From Leptotrichia sp. oral taxon 212 (lineage in GTDB: Bacteria; Fusobacteriota; Fusobacteriia; Fusobacteriales; Leptotrichiaceae), in NCBI RefSeq assembly GCF_001274535.1, contig NZ_CP012410.1, forward strand, positions 620,001 through 684,000: a DNA stretch of 64,000 nt, read 5' to 3'. The translations under genes and the position numbers were made by a program. Under the pieces are notes generated by a model. It was not told where the DNA came from. It did no database searches and saw only the letters and a list, made by a program, of their open reading frames with translations. This document shows positions 35,989 to 45,173 of the stretch, piece by piece (within the stretch, counting starts at the first letter, position 1; every line of letters starts with the position of its first letter).

Positions 35989-36696
35989 ATGGGAAACAGC
36001 TTAACTATAATAAGTAGGAAAGAAAAAGAAGAGCTATATAAAGATCTGGAAGGGAAATGGTTAATAGAGTTAGATGGAAATAAAATAGAAAATATAGATG
36101 ATTTTGCAGTGGCAATTATGAATGAAATAGACATTGTGTATGATTATAAAAATTTATACGGTTATGACTGGTATTCCTTTAGGGATGCCGCAACAGAGCT
36201 GGAAATGATAAGAGAAAAGAAATTTAAAGGAGGCAAAACAGATGTCATAATAGTTTACGATAATCCAAGATTAGATATGGATGAGATAGACAGAGGATTT
36301 ATATACCAGCATTTAATATCTCTTTTACATTGGTGGAAAAATTCATTGGATACAAGACTTTATTTTGTGATAGATGACTTAACTGATAGTCTGAATAATA
36401 AAATAATATTTGGAAATGTATTAGAAAAAGAAAAAATAATTGAGGCAGAAAAAGGAAAAATTATTTTTGAAATGGATATGGAAGGAGTGGAACTGGCAGA
36501 AGATTTTATTAATCAAATAGATGAAAATCTAGATTTTGAAGAAGAAAATGATTATGTGCTAATTTTTACTAACTCCTATGATTTTGTTCAGGCGATAGAT
36601 TATCAGGAATGTAGTCTAATGCTTATTAAACTTATAGAAGATATATTATTGAAAATAAGAAAGAAAATAAAGATATATCTATTAGGAAATATTTGA
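35989..36696 (+). CDS. barstar-like immunity protein, copy 1
   Basis: 235 residues from the ATG at 35989 (GAAGGGAG upstream); a longer GTG frame at 35965 is rejected. Residues 23-65 follow the barstar pattern: WLIELDGNKIENIDDF, then a helix, then YGYDWYSFRDAATEL, matching the loop and helix of barnase inhibitors. The remainder resembles a second, diverged module with IFEMDMEGVELAEDF. Barstar proteins neutralise ribonuclease toxins by plugging the active site. It forms a tandem duplicate with the next gene, with identical first 28 bases. No toxin gene precedes it. Confidence 0.6.
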   Translation: MGNSLTIISRKEKEELYKDLEGKWLIELDGNKIENIDDFAVAIMNEIDIVYDYKNLYGYDWYSFRDAATELEMIREKKFKGGKTDVIIVYDNPRLDMDEIDRGFIYQHLISLLHWWKNSLDTRLYFVIDDLTDSLNNKIIFGNVLEKEKIIEAEKGKIIFEMDMEGVELAEDFINQIDENLDFEEENDYVLIFTNSYDFVQAIDYQECSLMLIKLIEDILLKIRKKIKIYLLGNI

Positions 36697-36714
36697 TTAA
36701 AAGAAAGGAAAATA

Positions 36715-37437
36715 ATGGGAAACAGCTTAACTATAATAAGTAGTAAACAGAAAGAAGAGATATATAAAGATCTGGAAGGAAAATGGTTAATAGAATTAGA
36801 TGGAAGAAAAATGAACAACTGGGATGACTTCTATTATCAGATAATGCCTCAAATAGATTTTTATGAATATAGTAAAAAATTTGAAGTCAGCTGGCATACA
36901 GTAAAAGATGCAGCCTTAGAATTTGAGGTTATAGAAAAATATTTACAGGATAACAATTACAATGGAATTGCCATAGTATATAAATATCCAAATTTTGAAA
37001 TGGATAATTTGGAAAGAGGCTATATATATGTAAGCATTGTAGTTTTATTTTTAGCTTTGTGGAATAACAGAATTGCAGAGACAACATGTTATATAGTAAC
37101 AGAGAAGTTAAAAAAATCCGTGTTCGAAAATAATGAACTTAAAATTGCAACATTAGAAGAAAAGAATGACATTTTGAGAAAAAATAGAGGGAAAGAAATA
37201 TTAGAAATAGATGCTAAAAAGATAAGAAAATTTGAAGATTTGCTAGAAATATTTTCTAACAATATGGAAAAATTAGAAAGAAAAAATATAACTATTATTA
37301 TCAGTAATTTTATAGATTCATTATATCATTTAGATTACGAAGAAGTTAATTTAATTATAGATGAATTAGTAGAAAAATTATTATTGGAAGAAGGAAAGAA
37401 AGACAAAACAGTCAAGATATATGGAATAATTGATTAG
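36715..37437 (+). CDS. barstar-like immunity protein, copy 2
   Basis: 240 residues, tandem paralogue of the gene 19 bp upstream: the N-terminal 30 residues are nearly identical (MGNSLTIIS, KDLEGKWLIELDG) while the rest diverges. The barstar-like stretch NNWDDFYYQIMPQIDF and a second module EILEIDAKKIRKFEDL are visible. Immunity is inferred from family and context. The 175 bp behind it (37438-37612) hold only AT-rich sequence with stops. Confidence 0.6.
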   Translation: MGNSLTIISSKQKEEIYKDLEGKWLIELDGRKMNNWDDFYYQIMPQIDFYEYSKKFEVSWHTVKDAALEFEVIEKYLQDNNYNGIAIVYKYPNFEMDNLERGYIYVSIVVLFLALWNNRIAETTCYIVTEKLKKSVFENNELKIATLEEKNDILRKNRGKEILEIDAKKIRKFEDLLEIFSNNMEKLERKNITIIISNFIDSLYHLDYEEVNLIIDELVEKLLLEEGKKDKTVKIYGIID

Positions 37438-37612
37438 AATAGAAAAAAGGCATAAGATTAAGAAGATTAAAAGATACAGAGAAAAATTCGACTTTTTAAA
37501 GAGATTTAAAAAAGTTTTTAGTAATAGAAGAAAAAATAATAATTTGAATATTAGAGTAAAAAATAAAAATTGCTTCCAGAATATGATAAAATAAATTAAG
37601 AAAGGAATTAAC

Positions 37613-38236
37613 ATGGATATAGGTATAATAACATGGTCAGAAGGATTTTATGAACATTATATGAAAATATTAAAAGGAAAAACTATAATTTATTATGGAG
37701 AAGATTATAATATAATTTCTTGCGAAAATGAAGATTTTGCTCTTGAGTTAAATTACGGATTAAGTAAAGAAAATAGAGTTTATTTACGAAAAAAAGGAGA
37801 TAAGATTTATACAATACCAGATTGCAGTTCAGCTTTTAAATATGACTATACTTATATTCCTGTTGAATTCAATATAGATCAAATAAAAAGAATAACAGTA
37901 ACAAATCCAGAAATAAAAAAAATAACAGTAGAAGAAGTAGTATTGGAATGGATGTTGACAAGTAATTTTAAAGATTACTGTACAAGTATAGAAGAATATA
38001 AGAAATTATTAGCAAGGAATATTTATTATGTATCAGAGGAAAGATTAAATGAAAGTATAGAAAAGAAATTTATTGAACTATTTAGTAAAAACGAAGGAAA
38101 AATAGAAGAGATAGATAGTTCAAAATGTGAAATAATAGATATATATTTAGAAAATGGAAATGTTTGGAAAGCTTTCTTAAGAAAAGATGATGATATATAT
38201 TTAAATACAGGATTGAGTGTAACAGTTAAAATTTAA
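37613..38236 (+). CDS. hypothetical protein of the immunity-like array
   Basis: 207 residues, acidic, no signal peptide or membrane segment, no recognised family. AAGAAAGGAA precedes the ATG. The acidic, soluble, medium-sized character and position directly before a toxin-tail fragment are what one expects for a cognate inhibitor of a lost toxin, but this rests on context only. Base composition is even more AT-rich than the housekeeping genes. Confidence 0.5.
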   Translation: MDIGIITWSEGFYEHYMKILKGKTIIYYGEDYNIISCENEDFALELNYGLSKENRVYLRKKGDKIYTIPDCSSAFKYDYTYIPVEFNIDQIKRITVTNPEIKKITVEEVVLEWMLTSNFKDYCTSIEEYKKLLARNIYYVSEERLNESIEKKFIELFSKNEGKIEEIDSSKCEIIDIYLENGNVWKAFLRKDDDIYLNTGLSVTVKI

Positions 38237-38277
38237 AAAATTAGAATAATATAGAAAAATAGGACAACTAGTCAAAG

Positions 38278-38463
38278 TTGGTGATGGGAAGCTACAAAAA
38301 TACATTTGAAAGAATAAATAAAGCTAAACTTCAAAACCCAGAAATTAAAGTGATATATGAATTTCCAAAGGGAGAGGCAAAAACCAAATTTACTGACTGG
38401 CTGGATAGAAATCCAGGATATCAAAATATAATAGATGAAATCAGAGTTAGACCAGAAAAATGA
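38278..38463 (+). pseudogene. toxin-like C-terminal tail fragment 1
   Basis: An open frame of about 60 codons beginning TTG-GTG-ATG without a ribosome site; upstream in frame there is a TAG at 38269. The piece (YKNTFERINKAKLQ, then FPKGEAKTKFTDWL and IDEIRVRPEK) looks like the end of a larger protein and not a gene of its own. It runs into the start region of the next gene, the usual spacing between a CdiA-type toxin end and its immunity gene. The specific toxin family is not recognised. Confidence 0.5.
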
Positions 38464-38485
38464 AATTGAAAGGATATTTAAATTT

Positions 38486-39211
38486 ATGCAAAATAGAGAA
38501 AGAAGCATTAGAATGTATAGAAAAATCAATAAAAATGAATCAATAGAAGAAAGACATGAGAAAGTTATGAAAGGACTGTCAGAACTGGAAGCACCTTTAG
38601 GATTGAAAGATAGTGAAATTCCAGCAGTGCCGGATTTTGGTGTAGAAATAAGAGCGCATTATCGTACAAAAAATTCTAAAACAAAAGGAGTTTCGATATC
38701 AGGAGATTATATATGGAGAAATGAAAGCTCAGAGAAAGGAAGATGGGATTCTCTGGAGTATGATTTTAAAATAACATACAAGCTAATAGACTATAAGAAA
38801 ATAATATATGATGATCTTCCAAAGGTTATAAATGTTTTTGATCCTTATGTTGCTGATTTATATGTAGCTTATAATGGTGCTTATGAGGAAGGAAGAACTC
38901 CGGAAACAAGAACTTATGGAGAAAGTATAAATCCTGAATTTTTAAAACTGAAGGAGAAAAATTGTAATATAGGAATTCTGGAAGATGTATTATTTACACT
39001 ATCTCCAGTGATGTATTTCAATGAAGAAAGTTATAATAAGCTTATAAAAGTACCAAAAGAAGAGCTTCTGGAAAGACTTAAGGGGAAAGCAAAGGGAGTG
39101 ATGCTACTTGAAAAGGGTATATACATTATTTTTAATGACAAGGCAGATATTACTTATCAAGAATTTGTAGAAATGAACAACACATTTAAGCCATTACTGG
39201 GATTAATTTAA
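38486..39211 (+). CDS. hypothetical protein, candidate immunity partner of tail fragment 1
   Basis: 241 residues from the ATG at 38486 (AAAGGA 12-13 bp upstream); an ATG at 38435 would overlap the toxin tail and lacks a site. No signal peptide. An Ala/Gly-poor, charged protein with segments such as IRAHYRTKNSKTKGVSISGD and FDPYVADLYVAYNG. It does not match a family I can name. Its place immediately behind a truncated toxin-like tail and before a terminator supports an immunity role, by inference. Confidence 0.5.
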   Translation: MQNRERSIRMYRKINKNESIEERHEKVMKGLSELEAPLGLKDSEIPAVPDFGVEIRAHYRTKNSKTKGVSISGDYIWRNESSEKGRWDSLEYDFKITYKLIDYKKIIYDDLPKVINVFDPYVADLYVAYNGAYEEGRTPETRTYGESINPEFLKLKEKNCNIGILEDVLFTLSPVMYFNEESYNKLIKVPKEELLERLKGKAKGVMLLEKGIYIIFNDKADITYQEFVEMNNTFKPLLGLI

Positions 39212-39221
39212 TTGGAATATA

Positions 39222-39257
39222 AGACAGTCTGGAAAATTATCAGGCTGTCTGTTTTCT
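39222..39257 (+). terminator. rho-independent terminator inside the array
   Basis: AGACAG (39222-39227) pairs with CTGTCT (39245-39250), extended by CTG/CAG, and is followed by GTTTTCT. It suggests that the array is more than one transcription unit. Confidence 0.65.
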
Positions 39258-39272
39258 AAAAATATTAGTAAT

Positions 39273-39574
39273 ATGTATAGTGAAAGTAGTAATGCCATAA
39301 ATTTTGTTACAAGGACAATATCGGGACTGGCAAAAAACAGAAGAAAATTCTAATAGAAATTCTGTTGGTGAAAATTTTATAGAAAAATCAGGAGGAATAA
39401 AAGGAAATGTAGCAACGAGGAGACAAAATGAACAAATAGCAGATTATTAAAAAAATGATGGATAGGATAATAACAGGAGGAGGTAATAAATTACAAGAAG
39501 AATACTTGAAAGGAGAAAATGAGAACTTAGAAAAAGAGCTTTTAAAAATAGAACAAAATGAGATTATAAAATAG
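39273..39574 (+). pseudogene. toxin-like C-terminal tail fragment 2, frameshifted
   Basis: Three consecutive frames together read as one decayed domain: NAINFVTRTISGLAKN, then NSVGENFIEKSGGIKG with NVATRRQNEQIADY, then ITGGGNKLQEEYLKG (39467-39574). The last parts follow the pattern of nuclease-like polymorphic toxin ends in which a helix is followed by a GGG turn and an EEY(L/I)xG motif. At least two frameshifts and several stops disable it. It lies 14 bp ahead of the next immunity-like gene. Confidence 0.5.
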
Positions 39575-39588
39575 AGAGGAAAAGAAAT

Positions 39589-40185
39589 ATGAAAGGAAGA
39601 AGAATGTATTTTTATGCATTAAAGGAAGATTTTTTAGATAATATAAAAGAATTAGAGGAAAAATTTGGAGGATTACAGTATATAAAAGCATTATCATATA
39701 AAAAACCTGAATTTGAGATATATGACAGTATAGAAGACTTGACAGATATTGGAACTATAAGGCAAAATACAATTAATGGGATATATTATGAACAATGGAG
39801 ATATTTTGTAATATTTAAAGGAGAAGAATTTGAATATGAAGAAGTAAAACTAAACGCAGGAGGATTTCATTATTTTATTGAGAACACAAAAGGAACAATA
39901 ATATTTAAACCGTCAGGGCTGTATGCAGATATAAATTGTGCGATAAGAGGGGAAATAACAACAATATCGGAAGATGAAAAAGCACAGTTGTTATTCAAAG
40001 AATTTAAAAAAGCATTATTAAAAAATATGATGTTACCAAGAAAAGGAGCTTCAGATTATGTTGGAAAATCTTTGATAGAAAACAAAGAGAAGTACAGATT
40101 AGCTTATGGAATGCCATGGTCAGATCCTGAATGGGATTACGATATAAGTGATGTGGAGTGGAAAGGAAAGGGTAGAATAAAATAA
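39589..40185 (+). CDS. hypothetical protein, candidate immunity partner of tail fragment 2
   Basis: 198 residues; GAGAGGAAAAG precedes the ATG. Soluble, no signal peptide, with aromatic-rich segments such as YYEQWRYFVIFKGEEFEYEE and a C-terminal DPEWDYDISDVEW acidic patch that would suit a nuclease-mimicking inhibitor. No family recognised. It immediately follows a decayed toxin tail and is 10 bp ahead of the third barstar-like gene. Function is inferred from position. Confidence 0.5.
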   Translation: MKGRRMYFYALKEDFLDNIKELEEKFGGLQYIKALSYKKPEFEIYDSIEDLTDIGTIRQNTINGIYYEQWRYFVIFKGEEFEYEEVKLNAGGFHYFIENTKGTIIFKPSGLYADINCAIRGEITTISEDEKAQLLFKEFKKALLKNMMLPRKGASDYVGKSLIENKEKYRLAYGMPWSDPEWDYDISDVEWKGKGRIK

Positions 40186-40195
40186 GGAGAATATC

Positions 40196-40999
40196 GTGTT
40201 AGAAAATAAAGTAATAATAACTAATGAAAGTAATAAAAATAAAATATACGAAAAATCTAAAAATAATTGGATTATAGAATTAGATGGAAGTAAAATAAAT
40301 AGTTGGGATGATTTTTATAAGATTATTCAAAAAGAAATTGATATTTTAAATTATGATGAAAAATTTGGAATTGATGCGTACACTTATGATGATTTTGCAA
40401 CAGATATTGCACTTTATTATGAAGTAAAAAAAAGGATGAAACAAGGTATTACATTAATCCTAAATTATAATTATAATTTTAGCAAATTAAATGATAAAGA
40501 AAAAGGGTATATTTATACAGATATTATTTTTACATTATTGTTGGAATGGTATAGAGATATGAAAATAATATATAAGCAAGAAAAACCAACAATAAATATA
40601 GATTTTTATATTTTGGTAAATAATACTATTGAAATAGAAAATGAGCTGATAATATCTGTAGAAGAGGATAAAAAAGAAATTGATAAAAGATATTTAAATT
40701 ATAAAACTATAGAAAAAAAATTATCGTTTTTTGAATTAAAAAAAGAAATTAATGAAAGATTTTTTAAAAACGAATTATCAATAGAAGAGCGAACAAAAAT
40801 AGAAAATAAATTTCTTTTGAATAGCCTTTTTGAATATGTAAAAGAAAATAGTGAAAAAAATTTAAAAATATTATTATTTAATGATAACAACTTTTTCGTA
40901 TATAATAATATAATTTTAGTTCATATAATCGAACAAATTTTAATGAAGAATTATAATAAAAGAATAATTATATTTTTAGTTTTTCCAAATAAAATATAA
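40196..40999 (+). CDS. barstar-like immunity protein, copy 3
   Basis: 267 residues from a GTG start with AAGGAGA upstream. Residues 25-70 follow the barstar pattern (WIIELDGSKINSWDDF, then YDEKFGIDAYTYDDFATDI), close to copy 2 at 36715 in this part; the rest is more diverged and very Lys/Asn/Ile-rich. The gene is exceptionally AT-rich even for this genome. No toxin fragment directly precedes it, so the toxin it served is lost or elsewhere. Confidence 0.58.
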   Translation: MLENKVIITNESNKNKIYEKSKNNWIIELDGSKINSWDDFYKIIQKEIDILNYDEKFGIDAYTYDDFATDIALYYEVKKRMKQGITLILNYNYNFSKLNDKEKGYIYTDIIFTLLLEWYRDMKIIYKQEKPTINIDFYILVNNTIEIENELIISVEEDKKEIDKRYLNYKTIEKKLSFFELKKEINERFFKNELSIEERTKIENKFLLNSLFEYVKENSEKNLKILLFNDNNFFVYNNIILVHIIEQILMKNYNKRIIIFLVFPNKI

Positions 41000-41077
41000 T
41001 TAGTTTTCAAAATATGAGGGATAAGAGAATTTCAAGTAAAATCTAAAAAAATATGAAATGATAAAGGAGAATAAATA

Positions 41078-41641
41078 ATGAAAATATCATCAAAATATGA
41101 AAAAGAAGTGGATAAATTAATTAAATTGATATATGACTATTGGATAAAAGAAAAAATAACAAAAAAAGATTTGGATTCAAGTTTTTCTTTTACAGATGAA
41201 AAAAAAGTAGAAATTATAAAAGAAGGATTTATGCAAGCAATTCATGAAAAAAATTCAGATAAAATAGAATATTTAACGACATCAATTAGTACATTTAAAT
41301 TATTTCCGAAATATTCATTAGATTTTGTTGATATTTTTAGTAAATTATCAAAAGAAGAATTTCATGAAGAACATGAAACTATAGCATCATATTTTCAAAG
41401 ACTACATTTACCCCAAACAATAGATTGTATATACGAACTAGCAACTTCGAATTTTGAAAAATATCAATGGGATGATAATTTTGCATTAGTGAGAAAATGC
41501 TGTTTTGCTTTGGGAGACATAAACACTCCTAAGGCGAAAGAAAAATTGGAATTATTATTACAAAGTGATGAAGAAATGATAAGAGAACATGCAATGGAGC
41601 AGCTGAAGAGATGTGATTTTACAAATAAGGATGTTGAGTAA
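41078..41641 (+). CDS. HEAT-like immunity-type protein, copy 1
   Basis: 187 residues, all helical in appearance, with a C-terminal segment (VRKCCFALGDINTPKAKEKL, REHAMEQLKRCDF) that reads like two HEAT repeats. It is a close paralogue of the gene at 46171: the C-terminal 112 residues differ at only a few positions, while the N-terminal 70 are clearly diverged. AAAGGAG lies before the ATG. HEAT-type immunity proteins occur in CDI systems, but I do not assign a numbered family. Confidence 0.6.
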   Translation: MKISSKYEKEVDKLIKLIYDYWIKEKITKKDLDSSFSFTDEKKVEIIKEGFMQAIHEKNSDKIEYLTTSISTFKLFPKYSLDFVDIFSKLSKEEFHEEHETIASYFQRLHLPQTIDCIYELATSNFEKYQWDDNFALVRKCCFALGDINTPKAKEKLELLLQSDEEMIREHAMEQLKRCDFTNKDVE

Positions 41642-41688
41642 AAGGCTTGACAGGGAGTATGAAAGAGAAAATAAAGGTGAGATAATTT

Positions 41689-42207
41689 ATGAATATAGAA
41701 ACTTATGAAGAAGCAAAAAAAATATTTTTACATTATAATGGAAGTTATTTTCATATGCAAAGAGAGGAATATCTTGAGCAATATATGAAATTTAATATTT
41801 CAAAAAAAGAAGAAAGAAAATGGTTAAAAGAAAAAGTAGAAAAAATATTATCAAAAATGAGCGAAATAAAGAATATAAACTTAAAATATGATAAGTACTG
41901 GAATATTCTATATATATTAACTAAAACTTTAGAAGATAATCATCTTTTAGATAAAACAATAAGTGCGTTTGAAAAAGATTTAAAATATCTAGATATATTT
42001 TCAATTAACATGATATTGGAAATGATACATGCTAATAAAAAGATATGGAAAAATTATAAAAGAAAACTAAAAACTGTGATACAACAGAATGATATAAGTA
42101 TAAATGAGATTATATCTAAAGAGCATAATAAATCAAATGGAACTCAATTTTTTACAGAAGAGGAAGTAATGAAGGGTTATAGAAAAATTTTATCTGAATT
42201 AAACTAG
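41689..42207 (+). CDS. hypothetical helical protein of the immunity-like array
   Basis: 172 residues; a weak AAGGTGAG site precedes the ATG. Rich in Lys, Glu and Ile, predicted to be largely helical, no signal peptide, no membrane segment and no recognised family. It sits between the HEAT-like copy and a toxin tail remnant, which is consistent with an orphan immunity gene but not proof. Confidence 0.5.
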   Translation: MNIETYEEAKKIFLHYNGSYFHMQREEYLEQYMKFNISKKEERKWLKEKVEKILSKMSEIKNINLKYDKYWNILYILTKTLEDNHLLDKTISAFEKDLKYLDIFSINMILEMIHANKKIWKNYKRKLKTVIQQNDISINEIISKEHNKSNGTQFFTEEEVMKGYRKILSELN

Positions 42208-42217
42208 AAATAGAAAT

Positions 42218-42472
42218 GAAGTTATATTCGGTTCAGATGGAAAGACGAAAAGTATGAAATACATGAGAAAGGATAGCATCTCTATAAATGATAGTACACC
42301 TGGAGGAACTGTAAAGCTTAAAAGCCAGGTAGTAGGAAATTCTAATTATGAACTATCAAAAATAACTTATTTTATTGAAGGTACAGGAAAAAATCCGAGA
42401 GAAGGTATAAAAGTAATAATGTATGATGGAAAAATACAATCTATGATGCCTTTTAAAGTTCCAGCAAAATAA
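42218..42472 (+). pseudogene. toxin-like C-terminal tail fragment 3
   Basis: A start-less frame: EVIFGSDGKTKSMKY, then STPGGTVKLKSQVVGNSNYE and IKVIMYDGKIQSMMPFK to the TAA at 42470-42472. The end V-x-x-DG-x-x-QSMMP is shared with fragment 4 at 42952, showing that the two are remnants of one toxin family. No ribosome site precedes the internal ATG at 42254. It lies 22 bp before a small, stop-interrupted gene that is probably the matching immunity gene. Confidence 0.5.
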
Positions 42473-42494
42473 ATTGAAAGATGGGAGTATAAAA

Positions 42495-42956
42495 ATGGAA
42501 AAATTTATAATAAAGAAAATAGAAGCGGATTTTGATGAAAGGTAGTTAAGGGCAAAAAAGATAGATGATGGAAAAGAATTTGGTATATATTTCATGGAAT
42601 TTTCAGAAGATGTTTTTATGATGAATAATATAAGTATGAAAAGAAAGGTAGGAGACATAATAGAAGGAAATTTATTTATAGCATGGATAACAGAATTTGA
42701 AAGAACAAATGAAGAATTAATGTACGTACAAAAAAATGAATATTCTCGAATAGATGCAGTAGTAGAAATAACAGAAGTCATAAATGAATTTACTTATTAT
42801 GCAAAAAATTCCATTGTAGACAGAGATATAATTTTGGATATGGAAAAAGATATGGATTTAAAAAAAGGAGATAGGATCTATATAGAAGGAAGTTTACAGA
42901 TAGAACTTGAAGAATACAAGGAAAGACTTGGATTATTGGAAGATTGGAAAAGATAA
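42495..42956 (+). pseudogene. immunity-like gene with in-frame TAG
   Basis: The ATG at 42495 opens a frame that hits TAG at 42543-42545 (codon 17) and then continues without interruption to 42956, giving 153 codons in all. An internal ATG at 42594 could still yield 120 residues. The body is acidic (EDVFMMNNISMKRKVGDIIEG, KNSIVDRDIILDMEKDMDL) with no recognised family. Position after tail fragment 3 suggests its immunity gene, now inactivated. Confidence 0.5.
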
Positions 42957-43287
42957 TGTAATAATTTCTTTTCCTTTAGAAAAAAGATTAGGTGTTTCTA
43001 AGGGAACATTTGAAAACTCACTGGAAGGATTTACGAACTTTACTGAATAAGCAGAAAGAGTAATTAAAGAAGCTAAGAAAAATAAGAATCTAAGAAATGT
43101 AAATGGTAAATTATTTTACTATATTGATGGTGCTGACAAAATAAAAAAAGGTGTCGCAGTTGTATTTGAAGATGGTAGACTTCAGTCAATGATGCCAAGT
43201 GATATTAAATCATTTCATAAACTGATGGAGAGTTACAGTATGGTACATCAGAAGAAGTTAACCGACGTCAAAAGACTGAAAATTTAG
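42952..43287 (+). pseudogene. toxin-like C-terminal tail fragment 4
   Basis: A start-less frame overlapping the end of the preceding gene: FPLEKRLGVSKGTFENSLEG, TAA at 43048-43050, then AERVIKEAKKNKNLRNVNGK, LFYYIDGADKIKKGVAVVFE and DGRLQSMMPSDIKSFHKL. The QSMMP ending matches fragment 3. The nonsense codon and missing start show that it is not expressed as such; it could serve as recombination donor for a full-length exoprotein elsewhere. Confidence 0.5.
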
Positions 43288-43381
43288 CAGTAAAGCTGCC
43301 AACGGATATATTGGTCAGCAGGGCGTTCAATGGCTTTGTATTAAAACAGTTTAAAATGAATAAAGCAGGAAATTCTAATGA

Positions 43382-44143
43382 AATACTGCAAGCAAGTCTT
43401 CAGAAAAAACTTATACACTAAATTCATCAAAATCTAATTGGAATTTCAAATCAGAAATTCCAAAAACAGCAGTAAAAAATTCTGAAGGAAATTATACATT
43501 AGGTAGAAATAATGAATGGAGTGTAAATAATACTGTAACTTCTGTAAAACGAATATCTGAAAATCAAAATAATATTTATAATATTGAACTGAATAATGGA
43601 ATGACACCAGGTTATACTTTGATTAGAAAGAGTGACATTAAAATTACTGCTGATGAAAATAAAATAAATAATCATAACGAAACTTGGGAATTAAGAATGG
43701 AAAGTAAATATAAAAATAGTCCTATTTTTGGTTGCCATACAATAGAATGTATGAAAAATATTTTAAAAGAGCACCCTGAAATACAATTTGATGTTAACGA
43801 AGTAAGTAATGGAATTAAGAGCGTTAAATATAGAGTACCAAAAAGAAATTCTGCTCAAGTAATAGAACAGAATAATGGTGTTGTGGAACATAGAGAATTT
43901 GTAAGAAATCCTAAAACAGTATACGATACTAGGGTATACAAAACGGAAGATTTAACTAAACAAGTTATTAATGAAGTTAAAAATGTTATAACACCAAATG
44001 ATGTTCAACGAGCATATAGTAATCCAAATCGCAATGTCCCTTTGGATATAAAAATTAATAATCAAAAAATAAGAGTTAATATAAAATCTGATGCTTCAAC
44101 AGGGGGAATAGAAATAGATGGGTACTATTTTCATGGAAATTAA
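43382..44143 (+). pseudogene. start-less exoprotein C-terminal cassette (fragment 5)
   Basis: The frame is open from 43382 to the TAA at 44143, about 253 codons, with no start codon in a sensible context until an internal ATG at 43601. The sequence begins NTASKSSEKTYTLNSSKSNW and ends IEIDGYYFHGN. Just upstream (43239-43421) other frames carry further exoprotein-like pieces, including AANGYIGQQGVQWLC. This is the longest intact tail of the island and is followed 24 bp later by a gene with a ribosome site, the classic CdiA-CT/CdiI junction. The toxic activity is not recognisable. Confidence 0.5.
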
Positions 44144-44167
44144 ATAGGAAAAAGAAAGGGAAAAGAC

Positions 44168-45130
44168 ATGAAAATCGAAAAAATAAGAACGGATAGTTAT
44201 TCAATATTAAAAATAAGTAAATATGATTTTTTAGTAAAATTGATTAGGGAAATAGGAAATTTTCCATATGTAGTTTCAAATATATACGAAGATAATTCAA
44301 CAAAAACTACAATAGTTGAAGATCAGGGTATGTATATTAATAATGGCTGGAATGAAACCGATGAAACAGCATTATATATTTCTGAGTGTAATTCTGATAG
44401 TGAAATTAGAGTTTATTATGGTTATGAAGAACTTTTTTCTTATTTTTTAATTTACTATTTTGAAAATATCGTTGATTATGCTAACTTAATAAGTTTTGTT
44501 GAACAAGAATTGCATAATTATATAGAATATATGGAAAAATTTAAAAATTTTAGAATAAATGTTGATTTAGAGAATATATTTAAAAGAGATAAATTAAGAA
44601 ATTTCTTGTTAAAATATAACGAGAAAGCAAATAAATATAATTTGGAATTTATTAATTATTATACAAAATATATAAATTATTGGGATATTAATATAAAAAA
44701 GAAATTTTTTTCTTGTCTTCTTGGAAAAGATAGATTAAAAGAATTTATGCTTAACAAAAAGAGAGTTTTTAGAATAAATGGAGTTGATTATTTTCAAATT
44801 GAAGAAAAAGAAAAATATTCTGAAATATATAGAATAGAAATAGAAAATGATATTAAAATAGAATATTATTCAAAAGATTTAGAATATGAAAGTTTTGGAA
44901 ATGTTGGCTTTTTATACAAAGAGAAAAATTTTGATATTGAAAATAAAAGTTTAAAAGGTAAGGAATTAAATTTTGAACGATATAGAGATAATAGGGATGA
45001 AATGAATGTAGAAAGAATTTCAAAAGAAGATTTTTTAAAAGAACTTGAAATTATTGTTAATGCTTATGAAGATATTTATAATGATAATGAAGTTCAAAAA
45101 ATGTTTGAAGACTTTAAAGAAAATTTTTAG
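44168..45130 (+). CDS. hypothetical protein, candidate immunity partner of cassette 5
   Basis: 320 residues; AAAGGGAAAAG precedes the ATG. Soluble, very rich in Glu, Lys, Asn and Tyr, without signal peptide, membrane segment or recognised family. Because it directly follows the only uninterrupted toxin-like cassette, it is the best candidate in the window for a still-matched immunity protein. It is larger than the other array members. Confidence 0.5.
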   Translation: MKIEKIRTDSYSILKISKYDFLVKLIREIGNFPYVVSNIYEDNSTKTTIVEDQGMYINNGWNETDETALYISECNSDSEIRVYYGYEELFSYFLIYYFENIVDYANLISFVEQELHNYIEYMEKFKNFRINVDLENIFKRDKLRNFLLKYNEKANKYNLEFINYYTKYINYWDINIKKKFFSCLLGKDRLKEFMLNKKRVFRINGVDYFQIEEKEKYSEIYRIEIENDIKIEYYSKDLEYESFGNVGFLYKEKNFDIENKSLKGKELNFERYRDNRDEMNVERISKEDFLKELEIIVNAYEDIYNDNEVQKMFEDFKENF

Positions 45131-45173
45131 TTAAAAAATTCTAAGGTAATTATGTATTTGTACTTTTGTAGGA

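Noticed and set aside
43601-44143. Independent gene starting at the internal ATG
   Set aside because: There is no ribosome site, and the frame is open for another 73 codons upstream with the same coding character, so the ATG is internal to a larger cassette.
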